A stretch of 42,004 nt of DNA, taken from assembly GCF_012912105.1 (NCBI RefSeq), contig NZ_QMEA01000046.1:1-42004 (forward strand), written 5' to 3'. The DNA comes from Brasilonema sp. UFV-L1. Its GTDB lineage: Bacteria; Cyanobacteriota; Cyanobacteriia; Cyanobacteriales; Nostocaceae. Below, in pieces: positions 1 through 7,725 of this stretch. The notes under the pieces were generated by a model that worked only from the letters and a program-made list of their open reading frames with translations, was not told the origin of the DNA and ran no database searches. The position numbers and the translations under genes are program-made. The number at the start of each line of letters is the position of its first letter. The first letter of the stretch is position 1.

Positions 1-140
1 TTTACATTCTCCATACCATAAGTTGGGGGCTTGTATCCTTTTCTTTTTCGGTCAACATAATTCGTAATTGATATTTTCACCTGTTCAATTTTTTTTCCTC
101 AGTTCACTGAGAATTCTGCCACCAGAAGGTACGTGGATTT

Positions 141-1823
141 CTAAAAGCTTAAAATATCTAACGATTCTTCTATTTCTAAATCTAAAATTCTTTCCCGTAC
201 ATTTTTATGCTCTTCTAACTTACCTTCTTTTCGATAAAGGTCTGCCGCTTTCTGAAAATCATCCATCACTCCCAGTTTATCTCCTAGGTGATAACGAGCA
301 TGACCACGATTGTAATATGCATCAGCATCGTTGGTATTTATCTTAAGAACCTGAGTGTAATCTGCAATCGCTCCCTGATAATCTCCTGAGTCATAACGAG
401 CTTGAGCACGGTTATAATAGACATCAACATCATGAGAATTCATTTGAATAACTTGTGTGTAGTCCTCAATTGCTCCCTGATAATCTCCTAAATCAAAACG
501 AGAATTTCCACGATTTTTGTAACCTACAGCATCATTAGGTTTCATCTCTATTGACTGACTAAAAAGTTCAATTCCTCTCTTGGAATCTCCAAAGCTAGAA
601 CTATTTGGATTAATCTTAATTGCCTGATTATAATCCTCAATTGCTCCTTGATAATCTCCTAGGTGATAACGAATATCAGCGCGATTTCTATAAGCAACTG
701 CATCGTTAGGATTCATTCTAATTGCCTGAGTATAATCTGCGATCGCTGCTTCGTAATCTCCTAATTGGTAACGCGCTAAACCAATTTGAGTGTAAACTTT
801 GCCGTAATAAGGATTAATTTGTATTGCCTGATTGTAATCTGCGATCGCTCTCTCGTAATCTCCTAAACGGTACCTAGTTAAACCACGTTTATAGTAAATT
901 TCAGAATCTTTCGAGTTCAGTTTTAAAGCTTGATTGTAGTGATTCATGGCAGCGTTATACTGTTTTTTCTCAAAGCATTCATCACCCAGTTTTCCAGAAA
1001 GCAAATTTAAATCTCCATTCTGAAAACGGAGATAGTCATTTTGCTCAAGAGAAAAGTTGGTTTTAACAGACTGTGGCTTCTGTTGCTGATAGCTGCGTTC
1101 TTCTTGTTCAGGAGAAAAGTTGGTTTTGACAGACTGTGGCTTCTGTGGCTGATAACTAGGTTCCTGTTTTGGGTGATATTTTTCTTGAGATTTTTGGTTA
1201 TCAGAGTCAGGAGGCGTCAAAGATTCTAACTGTTCTAAATAGCACCGTAAGCCACCACCATACAATAATTGTTCTATCCCAAATGAAATTTTCCCAGTTT
1301 TGAGCTTAATCATTTGGGTAGGAAGAAAGCCCGCGAAGAACAAGTGATATTCTGGTTGTGCTTCATTGACTTCCTCTTGAATCAAAATGCAAACGACAAC
1401 AGCATTTTTTTGGACTTCTTCTGAATTAATTGACCATCTGACTTTATTCAGACTGCCATGACGTGATTTGACTGCAATCCCAACTGATGGATCAAAAGTC
1501 AGCGTAAAATCAACTTTACCATCACCAATACCGAATCGTTTTTCATAATCTACTTCAGTCACAAAAGTAGCTAAACGTTCTTTGACAACTTCTTCGCCTA
1601 ATTTTCCTTTTAAATTACTGATAAAAACATCGCGGACTTGTGAAGTGCGTTTATATTTCTCAGCCATCTGCCAGCAAAATTCCCGTAGTGCTTTTAACCT
1701 CTCTCCAGAGATGACTGTTAATTCGCTATATTGCCCTTCTGTTTCACAATGCAGCAGACAACCAGATGTTAACCTTTTGATGAAATCAGATTGTAGCGAT
1801 CGCAGTAGGGTAATCCAATCCAT
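141..1823 (-). CDS. TPR-repeat protein with possible nuclease-like N-terminal domain
   Basis: A 560-residue protein. The C-terminal half (about residues 275-545) is a run of roughly eight tetratricopeptide repeats with the usual GDY-x-GAI-x-DY-x-QAI-x-P pattern, so it is probably a protein-protein interaction scaffold. The N-terminal 190 residues are not TPR. They contain a GKLGEE helix (E77), a VDF strand (D105) and an AVK strand (K119), an arrangement that recalls PD-(D/E)XK nuclease folds, but the usual acidic residue before the lysine is replaced by alanine, so activity is doubtful. The linker near residues 215-258 holds a 21-residue tandem duplication. No signal peptide or membrane segment is seen, so it is probably cytoplasmic. 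TPR identity is clear; the nuclease-like reading is inference. Confidence 0.85.
   Translation of the reverse strand: MDWITLLRSLQSDFIKRLTSGCLLHCETEGQYSELTVISGERLKALREFCWQMAEKYKRTSQVRDVFISNLKGKLGEEVVKERLATFVTEVDYEKRFGIGDGKVDFTLTFDPSVGIAVKSRHGSLNKVRWSINSEEVQKNAVVVCILIQEEVNEAQPEYHLFFAGFLPTQMIKLKTGKISFGIEQLLYGGGLRCYLEQLESLTPPDSDNQKSQEKYHPKQEPSYQPQKPQSVKTNFSPEQEERSYQQQKPQSVKTNFSLEQNDYLRFQNGDLNLLSGKLGDECFEKKQYNAAMNHYNQALKLNSKDSEIYYKRGLTRYRLGDYERAIADYNQAIQINPYYGKVYTQIGLARYQLGDYEAAIADYTQAIRMNPNDAVAYRNRADIRYHLGDYQGAIEDYNQAIKINPNSSSFGDSKRGIELFSQSIEMKPNDAVGYKNRGNSRFDLGDYQGAIEDYTQVIQMNSHDVDVYYNRAQARYDSGDYQGAIADYTQVLKINTNDADAYYNRGHARYHLGDKLGVMDDFQKAADLYRKEGKLEEHKNVRERILDLEIEESLDILSF
1050..1175. repeat. 63-bp tandem duplication inside the TPR gene
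   Basis: The segment starting gaaaagttgg at 1051 recurs at 1114, exactly 63 bp later, with few differences. It keeps the reading frame and duplicates a 21-residue QKPQSVKTNFS-containing linker unit. Confidence 0.85.
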
Positions 1824-2210
1824 TTATCATTCTGCGAATCTTTTTGCTTATTGTCTTAAAATAACAAATCAGCTTAAATTTGTCTTTATTGTATTGAATT
1901 TAACATGAGCATGTATCAAAAAAAATCATGTTTGACTACTTTTGTCAATTTTTTTTTTACATCTGTTACTAAAAGCTTGCGGGATCCCTGAGAACTTGTT
2001 GTGGAGATTGCTAGAATGAAAGCAATAAAGCAGGAACGCGGGACTCCCTGTGCTCCTGCTTAGAACTGTGAATCTAAACTGAATGCCAAAGTAGGTGTTG
2101 GAGCAGACACAGCAGAGAGTTGTTTCTGTTGCTAGTTCTGCTTCTTTTCCTATTGTGTTGCTACGAAATCGCAGACTCTTACAAGAGGTTGTTTTTGAAA
2201 TCCTTAAGTT
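1824..2210. other. Intergenic gap between ferredoxin and TPR gene
   Basis: No convincing gene is seen in this stretch. It is AT-rich near the TPR gene start, which should contain that gene's promoter. It also holds the inverted repeat at 2029-2060, described separately. Confidence 0.5.
2029..2060 (-). terminator. Possible terminator hairpin downstream of ferredoxin 1
   Basis: Arms AGCAGGA (2029-2035) and TCCTGCT (2054-2060) form a 7-bp stem with a further GGG/CCC pairing inside. On the reverse strand it is followed by TTTATTG. It lies about 150 nt past the ferredoxin stop, so the assignment is tentative. Confidence 0.35.
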
Positions 2211-2513
2211 TTAATACAGTTCCTCTTCCTTGTGAGTTTCGATGGTACAGTCTCCGGTTGGGTAAGCCACACAAGTCAGAATATATCCAGCTTCCATTTG
2301 GTCATCATCCAAGAAAGATTGGTCAGACTGGTCTGGAGCTTTACCAGTTACGAGTTTACCAGCACAGGTCGAGCAAGCACCAGCGCGGCAAGAGTAGGGC
2401 AGGTCAAGACCAGCTTCTTCAGCAGCGTCTAGAATATATTCATCATCTGGTACTTCAATTGTTTCCTTTAGACCTTCAGCTTCGTTGATCAGTGTGACTT
2501 TGTAACTTGCCAT
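2211..2513 (-). CDS. petF: Plant-type [2Fe-2S] ferredoxin, PetF-like
   Basis: A 100-residue soluble electron carrier. Plant-type ferredoxins take electrons from photosystem I and pass them to FNR, thioredoxin reductase, nitrite reductase and bilin reductases. The cluster ligands are visible as C42, C47, C50 (CRAGACSTC) and C81 (LTCVAYP). The N-terminal VTLINEAEG, the [12 protein letters not shown] segment and the terminal THKEEELY closely match the main vegetative-cell ferredoxin of Anabaena, with one extra residue in the loop after the cluster ([10 protein letters not shown]). A good Shine-Dalgarno (AGAGAGGA) precedes the ATG by about 8 nt. The next gene upstream on the same strand is a paralogue with a homologous leader, so the pair arose by duplication that included regulatory DNA. 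Confidence 0.95.
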   Translation of the reverse strand: MASYKVTLINEAEGLKETIEVPDDEYILDAAEEAGLDLPYSCRAGACSTCAGKLVTGKAPDQSDQSFLDDDQMEAGYILTCVAYPTGDCTIETHKEEELY

Positions 2514-2640
2514 TTTGTAATCCTCTCTTTTGCAAACGGGCCGTATAAGTTATCCTGAAGCAAGTTCCACGGCTCACCTTATCGGCTGGGCCGCTCATTA
2601 AAATTTGCTTCACTTCTGATACTACGAGAAAAATAAAAGG
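2514..2640 (-). promoter_or_regulatory. Conserved leader of ferredoxin 1
   Basis: About 125 nt upstream of the start codon align without gaps to the leader of the second ferredoxin (3438-3564), at a constant offset of 924 bp. A stem formed by 2569-2573 (ACGGC on the + strand) and 2590-2594 (GCCGC) is matched in the other copy by different bases that still pair. The Shine-Dalgarno lies at the gene-proximal end. Confidence 0.5.
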
Positions 2641-2746
2641 ATGTAACCGGAAATTGAACTCGATTAGTAATGAAATTTAGTTAGTTAATAATGATAAGTT
2701 TCTTTTATAAGAGAAGCACTGCGGCGATCGCCAGAGCGTAACCATT

Positions 2747-3110
2747 CCCACAGCTAGAAGCAGTGGGCTTTGTCCCCCTCCCCTGACTACCCGCAACGCC
2801 GGGTGCGTACTCATCAAGTTTGCGGAACTTACGGGCGAGGTTACGGTTAACCAGAGGGTGTGCTCACCCCCTCACCCCAAAAGCCCAATTTTCGCAAGTA
2901 CTCGTAACTTACTCGGTTACTGAAAAGCCTTGGATACGGGCAATACCCTGCGTTAATCAATTTCACCGTAGTTCATTTGACGGTGGACGGAACTGAAAAG
3001 TTCCGTAGACAGCGTTAGCGCAGCGCCCCTCTTAGGGGAAGCGCGATTACCGTGTTTCCTCCCATGCCTAAAGGCTATGGGTTTCCACACCACCCGCGAG
3101 GTTTTATGAA
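2747..3110 (-). mobile_element. Remnant or non-autonomous IS200/IS605-like element without transposase
   Basis: A GC-rich block between the two ferredoxin genes with no open frame. Each end has a short imperfect hairpin: 2747-2767 (CCCAC...GTGGG, one A-A mismatch) and 3061-3081 (CCCAT...ATGGG, one bulge). IS200/IS605-group elements end in subterminal hairpins rather than inverted repeats, and the AGCCCAC...GTGGG form on the reverse strand resembles the right-end hairpin of the tnpB element at 7572-7606. A common cyanobacterial filler (gcgttagcgcagcgcccct) sits near 3011-3030. No tnpA or tnpB remains. The exact ends are uncertain. Confidence 0.4.
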
Positions 3111-3131
3111 AGAGTATGATTTTTGAGGCAC

Positions 3132-3564
<433 letters not shown>

Positions 3565-3992
3565 ATATAACCAAAATTTTCACTCAATAAATGAAGTCCC
3601 CGTCCGCGCATGACGGGTTTCTTGAGAATAACAACAGTTAAAAACCTTAATTATTCGTTTAGAAACCCGGTTTTTTGGGTCTTGTTGAGAATGCTGCATT
3701 CCGGTCAGTTAATGAGAATAAGTTTTCTTTATAGAATTGAGTATATATTTGCTATCTTTTTAAAAAGGCTTATAAAGCATCAAAAAAATTATAATAAATG
3801 TCTAAAAACAGAACTTAGTACTCATTTCATAAATTTGTATCACAATAAAAGTTCAGAACACTCATTCAGGCTCATGCACAAGAGCAATAAACTAAGGGGC
3901 ATCCCAAATACTCAAATTTACGCTGTCTGCTGTGCGAGCGTCTTGTTCGCACTCTAGTTCACACGCATTGGGATGCTCTCATAAATTAGGCA
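3565..3992. other. Non-coding gap upstream of bvdR with a palindromic repeat
   Basis: This AT-rich stretch has no credible gene. A short open frame at 3610-3957 reads as low-complexity sequence with no ribosome binding site. An inverted repeat GCATCCCAA (3899-3907) / TTGGGATGC (3968-3976) bounds a 78-bp element immediately before bvdR. Confidence 0.5.
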
Positions 3993-5018
3993 ATGACAAT
4001 CATGATGTACGATAATTCTACTTTTTCGCAAAAACGCCCTGTACGAGTGGGTTTAATTGGTACCGGGTATACAGCTGTGGCAAGATCTGAAGCATTCCTG
4101 CATGATGAACGCTCACATCTGGTTGCTGTTGTTGGTCATACACCTGAGAAAACAAAAGCTTTTGCTCAAAACTACCAGATGATGGTCGTCGATTCTTGGC
4201 AACAACTGGTGGAGCAAGACAATATAGACTTGGTTGTCATCTGCAGTGTGAATCGAGATCATGGTATCATTACACAAAGAGCACTTGCAAATGGCAAACA
4301 CGTTGTTGTAGAATACCCCCTTTCTTTAGACGTAGCAGAAGCGCAAGAACTCATTACCTTAGCAAAAGCACAAAAAAAATTCCTCCACGTTGAACATATC
4401 GAACTTTTAGGTGGATTACATCAAGCCTTGAAGCAACATCTACCAAAAATCGGTCAAGTGTTTTTTGTGCGCTACAACACTATCAAGCCTGAACATCCCG
4501 CACCTCGCAAATGGACATACAATCATGAGCTTTTTGGCTTTCCTTTGATGGGGGGGCTTTCCCGATTGCACCGTCTTGTGGATTTGTTTGGTACAGTGAT
4601 GTCGGTTAACTGTCATAATCGATTTTGGGAAACAGAAACAGAGTACTACCAAAGCTGTTTCTGCGATACTCATCTGTCCTTTCATAGTGGACTGTTAGCC
4701 CATGTTGTCTATGGTAGAGGTGAAAGTTTGTGGCAGCCAGAACGTAGGTTTGAAGTTCATGGTGAAGATGGTGGATTAATTTTTAATGGCGACACAGGAG
4801 TTTTGGTACAGCGAGGAGAAACAAAGCCCATAGAAATTGGGGCTCGTCAGGGTTTGTTTGCTAAAGATACAACAATGGTGTTAAATCATCTTATTGATGG
4901 CACTCCCTTATACGTCACCCCAGAAGAAAGCTTGTACACCCTCAAGGTTGCAGATGCAGCAAGACGTTCTGCCCAAACGGGGTTGACTATAATTGTTGAG
5001 GATGAAACTCTAAGCTAA
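3993..5018 (+). CDS. bvdR: Biliverdin reductase BvdR (Gfo/Idh/MocA family)
   Basis: A 341-residue NAD(P)H-dependent oxidoreductase. BvdR reduces biliverdin IX-alpha to bilirubin, and in Synechocystis it influences phycobilisome assembly. The N-terminal Rossmann fold begins at VRVGLIGTGYTA (about residues 17-28), followed by VVEYPLSLDVAEA, then the substrate domain with LHVEHIELLGG, a PAPRKWTYNHELFGFPL segment and LYVTPEESLYTLKVAD. These segments closely match remembered Synechocystis BvdR and distinguish it from generic sugar dehydrogenases of the family. An ATG five codons in (position 4005) is an alternative start. map follows 95 bp downstream on the same strand and may be cotranscribed. 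Confidence 0.88.
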   Translation: MTIMMYDNSTFSQKRPVRVGLIGTGYTAVARSEAFLHDERSHLVAVVGHTPEKTKAFAQNYQMMVVDSWQQLVEQDNIDLVVICSVNRDHGIITQRALANGKHVVVEYPLSLDVAEAQELITLAKAQKKFLHVEHIELLGGLHQALKQHLPKIGQVFFVRYNTIKPEHPAPRKWTYNHELFGFPLMGGLSRLHRLVDLFGTVMSVNCHNRFWETETEYYQSCFCDTHLSFHSGLLAHVVYGRGESLWQPERRFEVHGEDGGLIFNGDTGVLVQRGETKPIEIGARQGLFAKDTTMVLNHLIDGTPLYVTPEESLYTLKVADAARRSAQTGLTIIVEDETLS

Positions 5019-5113
5019 AAAGGATTTCTTGAGTTTCTCATCGCTCAACGTAACATACAGTTGGCAAACTTTTGGCAAGCTATATTTATGGCAGATTCTT
5101 TAGACAAAATTTC

Positions 5114-5884
5114 ATGAAAACTGAAACGATTGTTATTTTATCTAACAGAGAACTAGATAAAATGCGTAAGGCTGGACGTTTGGCAGCCGAACTCTTACGC
5201 CACCTTGAACCAATGGTGAAGCCGGGAGTTAGTACTCTCGAACTAAATGACGAAGCGGAACGATGGACACAGGTGCATGGAGCAAAAAGCGCACCTCTTG
5301 GTTATAAGGGTTTTCCTAAGTCGATTTGCACGAGTGTGAATGAAGTCATCTGTCACGGTATTCCCAATGCCAAGCAAATCCTCAAGGAAGGTGACATCAT
5401 TAATATTGATGTGACGCCAATTGTTGATGGCTATCATGGTGATACATCCAAGACATTCTTTGTTGGCACACCTTCCCCAAAAGCAAAAAAATTGGTAGAA
5501 GTGACAGAGGAATGTTTAATAAGGGGTATTGCTGAGGTTAAGCCAGGAGCACGTGTTGGAGATATTGGTGCAGCTATTCAGGAGTATGCTGAGGGACATG
5601 GATTTTCGGTAGTGCGAGACTTTGTAGGACACGGTGTCAGCAACGTTTTCCACACTGCACCGGAGATTCCTCATTATGGCACGCGTGGTAAGGGAAAACG
5701 TCTGCGATCTGGTATGGTTTTTACCATTGAGCCGATGATTAACGAAGGAACGTGGGAAGTTGAGGTTCTGGGTGATGGTTGGACTGCAGTGACACGCGAT
5801 CGCAAACTTTCCGCTCAATTTGAGCACACTCTAGCTGTAACTGAAAATGGCGTTGAAATCCTCACGTTACCGGGAAGCTTGTAG
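5114..5884 (+). CDS. map: Methionine aminopeptidase, type I
   Basis: Removes the initiator methionine from nascent proteins using a dinuclear metal site. From the ATG at 5114 it is 256 residues. The five metal ligands are D99 (INIDVT), D110 (GDTS), H173 (GHGVS), E206 (TIEPM) and E237 (FEHT), each offset by two from the E. coli enzyme. H81 in CHGIP is also present. An in-frame ATG at 5072 would add 14 residues (MASYIYGRFFRQNF) with no family counterpart, so I prefer 5114. It lacks the N-terminal zinc-binding extension seen in some type I enzymes. Cyanobacteria often carry more than one map gene, so it may not be the only copy. Confidence 0.93.
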   Translation: MKTETIVILSNRELDKMRKAGRLAAELLRHLEPMVKPGVSTLELNDEAERWTQVHGAKSAPLGYKGFPKSICTSVNEVICHGIPNAKQILKEGDIINIDVTPIVDGYHGDTSKTFFVGTPSPKAKKLVEVTEECLIRGIAEVKPGARVGDIGAAIQEYAEGHGFSVVRDFVGHGVSNVFHTAPEIPHYGTRGKGKRLRSGMVFTIEPMINEGTWEVEVLGDGWTAVTRDRKLSAQFEHTLAVTENGVEILTLPGSL

Positions 5885-6163
5885 TTGCGCGATCTGCCGA
5901 AGCGCGTAGCGTGCGCTTTGCGCTTAGGCCGCAGCGATTGCAAAGAAAGCGGGAAGCCCCCTCCGGGGTCTACGTTCCACTGCGTTCCATTCGCTGCGGA
6001 CAAACTGATAAATTTTCCCGCCCACCTACTTAAGATATCTTTTGCTAAACCAAATTCTGTGTCACAATCTGTATCAAGCATCAAATAAACAAGAATTGAA
6101 GCTGTCACGCGTTTCATTGCACACAGCTAAAAGCTGGATGTCTCACCTGTTTCCGCAAGGAGG
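5885..6163. other. Repeat-rich intergenic DNA downstream of map
   Basis: The first 120 bp are GC-rich cyanobacterial filler of the type gcgtagcgtgcgctttgcgc and ccctccggggtctacg. No gene or recognisable RNA is seen. The remainder leads into the tnpB element. Confidence 0.45.
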
Positions 6164-6252
6164 CTCACACCGTAATCTATTGATTCGGTGTTGAGACGGC
6201 AGACGCTTCAAGCCGGGGAACCCGTCCAACGCGCTGCCTCAGGAATTGCGGG

Positions 6253-6324
6253 TTAAAAACGCAACATCCCCCGACTGATAACAACCTATGGTTGTTGAAG
6301 AAGTGGGGATAGTTAAGTTTTTAA
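6253..6324. repeat. Nested inverted repeat upstream of tnpB
   Basis: Three nested stems share one axis: TTAAAAAC (6253-6260) / GTTTTTAA (6317-6324), ATCCCC (6266-6271) / GGGGAT (6305-6310), and AACAACC (6280-6286) / GGTTGTT (6290-6296) around a TAT loop. It could be part of the left end of the element or an RNA structure in the tnpB leader. Confidence 0.6.
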
Positions 6325-6381
6325 CAATCTCCGGGAACACACAACGCCCTTCGGAGCGGCACGAAGTGCGGGGCTGTAGTC

Positions 6382-6387
6382 TATAAT
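6382..6387 (+). promoter_or_regulatory. Candidate -10 box of tnpB
   Basis: A consensus TATAAT lies 29 bp before the tnpB start codon. I see no matching TTGACA at the expected distance, so promoter strength is unclear. Confidence 0.35.
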
Positions 6388-6415
6388 ATTAGTCATATGT
6401 GAGTAGGTCGAACTC

Positions 6416-7609
6416 ATGGAACAAGTACTGACGCTAGTTTGCAAACTCAACCCCACACCATCACAGTCTGAAAGGTTGGAAGTAGTTCTTCATGCTTTTG
6501 CTGCGGCTTGCAACTACACCAACGAAGTTGTTAAACCGCAGATAACCAGCAAAACAACTATTCAAAACGTTGTTTATGAGGATTTGCGTTCAAAGTTTGG
6601 GTTGGCTGCTAATTTAGCTGTTAGAGCTTGTGCCAGAGTTGGGGCTAATAGATTGGCGGCTAAACGTGCGGGAAAACCCGTAAAGATGTTTAAACCCACA
6701 TCGGCTGATTACGATGCCAGAATTTTTGCATTTAGAGAAAAGGACTGGTCAGTAAGTTTAACAACATTGTCTGGTCGCGAACACATCAAAATTAATGCTG
6801 GTAATTATCAACGAGGTAAGCTCAAAGGTAGAAAACCTACTTCTGCTCAATTGTGCAAGCATCGTGACGGTCAGTACTACATCCACATTCAGTTAAAAGA
6901 TGAGGTTCCAGACCCACAACCTACTAGAAAAGTAATCGGCGTTGACTTCGGTCGGCGCGACATTGCTGTAACCAGTAACGGCGATTCTTGGGACGGAAAA
7001 CAGTTAACTAAAACTAGAGATAAGTACAGCAAGGTCAGAGCGTCTCTCCAGAAAAAAGCTTCCACACGCACAAGGTCTAGTCGGCGTAGATGTCGGCAAG
7101 TCTTGGCACGGCTATCGGGGCGGGAGAGACGATTTCAAGCGTGGGTAAACCACAACATAAGCAAAACAATCATTCAGCAAGCCAAAAGTGGGCAAGCATT
7201 TGTAGCGATTGAGGATTTGACTGGTATCCGTGAGAGGACAAACCAGAAACCACGGAACAAGACAGAACGTCGTAGAAGTAATTCTTGGGCATTCTATCAG
7301 TTGCGGATGTTTTTGGAATACAAGGGATTGAAAGACGGGGTGGAAGTTGTAACCGTCTCCCCTGCATACACGAGCCAAACTTGTCATCAATGCCTACATA
7401 TTGGCTTGCGCTCTGAGAAGAAGTTCAAATGCGGTTATTGCGGGTTGTCTTGTGACGCGGATTTGAATGGAGCAAAGATGATTGCATTATTGGGGCTGTC
7501 TGTAAGCCAGCCTGGAGGCTCGAACGGTTTGTACTGTAATCTCAGTACGGACTCTTCAGGGCTGCTGAAAGCCCACACTGTATTCGGTACTCCGAATCAG
7601 TGTGGGTAG
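6416..7609 (+). CDS. tnpB: RNA-guided endonuclease TnpB of an IS200/IS605-type element
   Basis: A 397-residue protein of the OrfB/TnpB family, the ancestors of Cas12. TnpB nicks or cuts DNA guided by an omega RNA made from the element's right end, which helps keep the element in place. The RuvC residues are present: D177 (GVDFGRRD), E266 (AIEDLTGI) and the DADLNGA motif (D349). The zinc ribbon is C323, C326, C339 and C342. Length is normal and the frame is intact, so it may be active. Its last 12 codons form the terminal hairpin, so the coding end overlaps the expected guide-RNA scaffold. No TnpA partner is seen. Confidence 0.95.
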   Translation: MEQVLTLVCKLNPTPSQSERLEVVLHAFAAACNYTNEVVKPQITSKTTIQNVVYEDLRSKFGLAANLAVRACARVGANRLAAKRAGKPVKMFKPTSADYDARIFAFREKDWSVSLTTLSGREHIKINAGNYQRGKLKGRKPTSAQLCKHRDGQYYIHIQLKDEVPDPQPTRKVIGVDFGRRDIAVTSNGDSWDGKQLTKTRDKYSKVRASLQKKASTRTRSSRRRCRQVLARLSGRERRFQAWVNHNISKTIIQQAKSGQAFVAIEDLTGIRERTNQKPRNKTERRRSNSWAFYQLRMFLEYKGLKDGVEVVTVSPAYTSQTCHQCLHIGLRSEKKFKCGYCGLSCDADLNGAKMIALLGLSVSQPGGSNGLYCNLSTDSSGLLKAHTVFGTPNQCG

Positions 7610-7610
7610 T
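7450..7610 (+). ncRNA. Putative omega-RNA scaffold overlapping the tnpB 3' end
   Basis: By analogy with characterised TnpB elements, the guide RNA would span the end of tnpB and the right end of the element, with the guide copied from flanking DNA beyond about 7610. The hairpin at 7572-7606 supports this. The left boundary given here is a guess. Confidence 0.4.
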
Positions 7611-7656
7611 TTACTATCACTGATTTTCTTGATTTTGTTCGCATAGTGTGCCCGTA

Positions 7657-7700
7657 GGGCATACTTTGAATTTTGAACTTTGAATTTTGAACTTTGAATT
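7657..7700 (+). repeat. Short tandem repeats of TTTGAATTTTGAAC
   Basis: Units of TTTGAA and TTTTGAAC alternate several times just upstream of the kinase gene. Related TTTGAATTTTGAATT runs occur near 32734 and 33525. Confidence 0.7.
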
Positions 7701-7725
7701 GCTTGTGCATCCCTAGGTGAATGAA

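Larger units (their letters stand above)
6164..7610 (+). mobile_element. IS200/IS605-group element with tnpB only
   Basis: It has subterminal hairpins instead of inverted repeats. The left-side hairpin is at 6164-6195 (CTCACACCG pairing with CGGTGTTGAG, one bulge), and the right-side hairpin is at 7572-7606 (CCCACACTG/CAGTGTGGG with an inner ATTCGG/CCGAAT stem). A nested structure lies at 6253-6324. No tnpA is adjacent, so mobility would depend on a TnpA supplied from elsewhere. The ends are approximate because I could not identify the target tetranucleotide. Confidence 0.7.

Noticed and set aside
3610-3957. Open frame of 115 codons before bvdR
   Set aside because: No ribosome binding site, low-complexity AT-rich composition, and it ends inside a palindromic repeat.
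5885-6117. Short open frames on both strands in the GC-rich filler after map
   Set aside because: They arise from repeat sequence and have no ribosome binding site or family resemblance.
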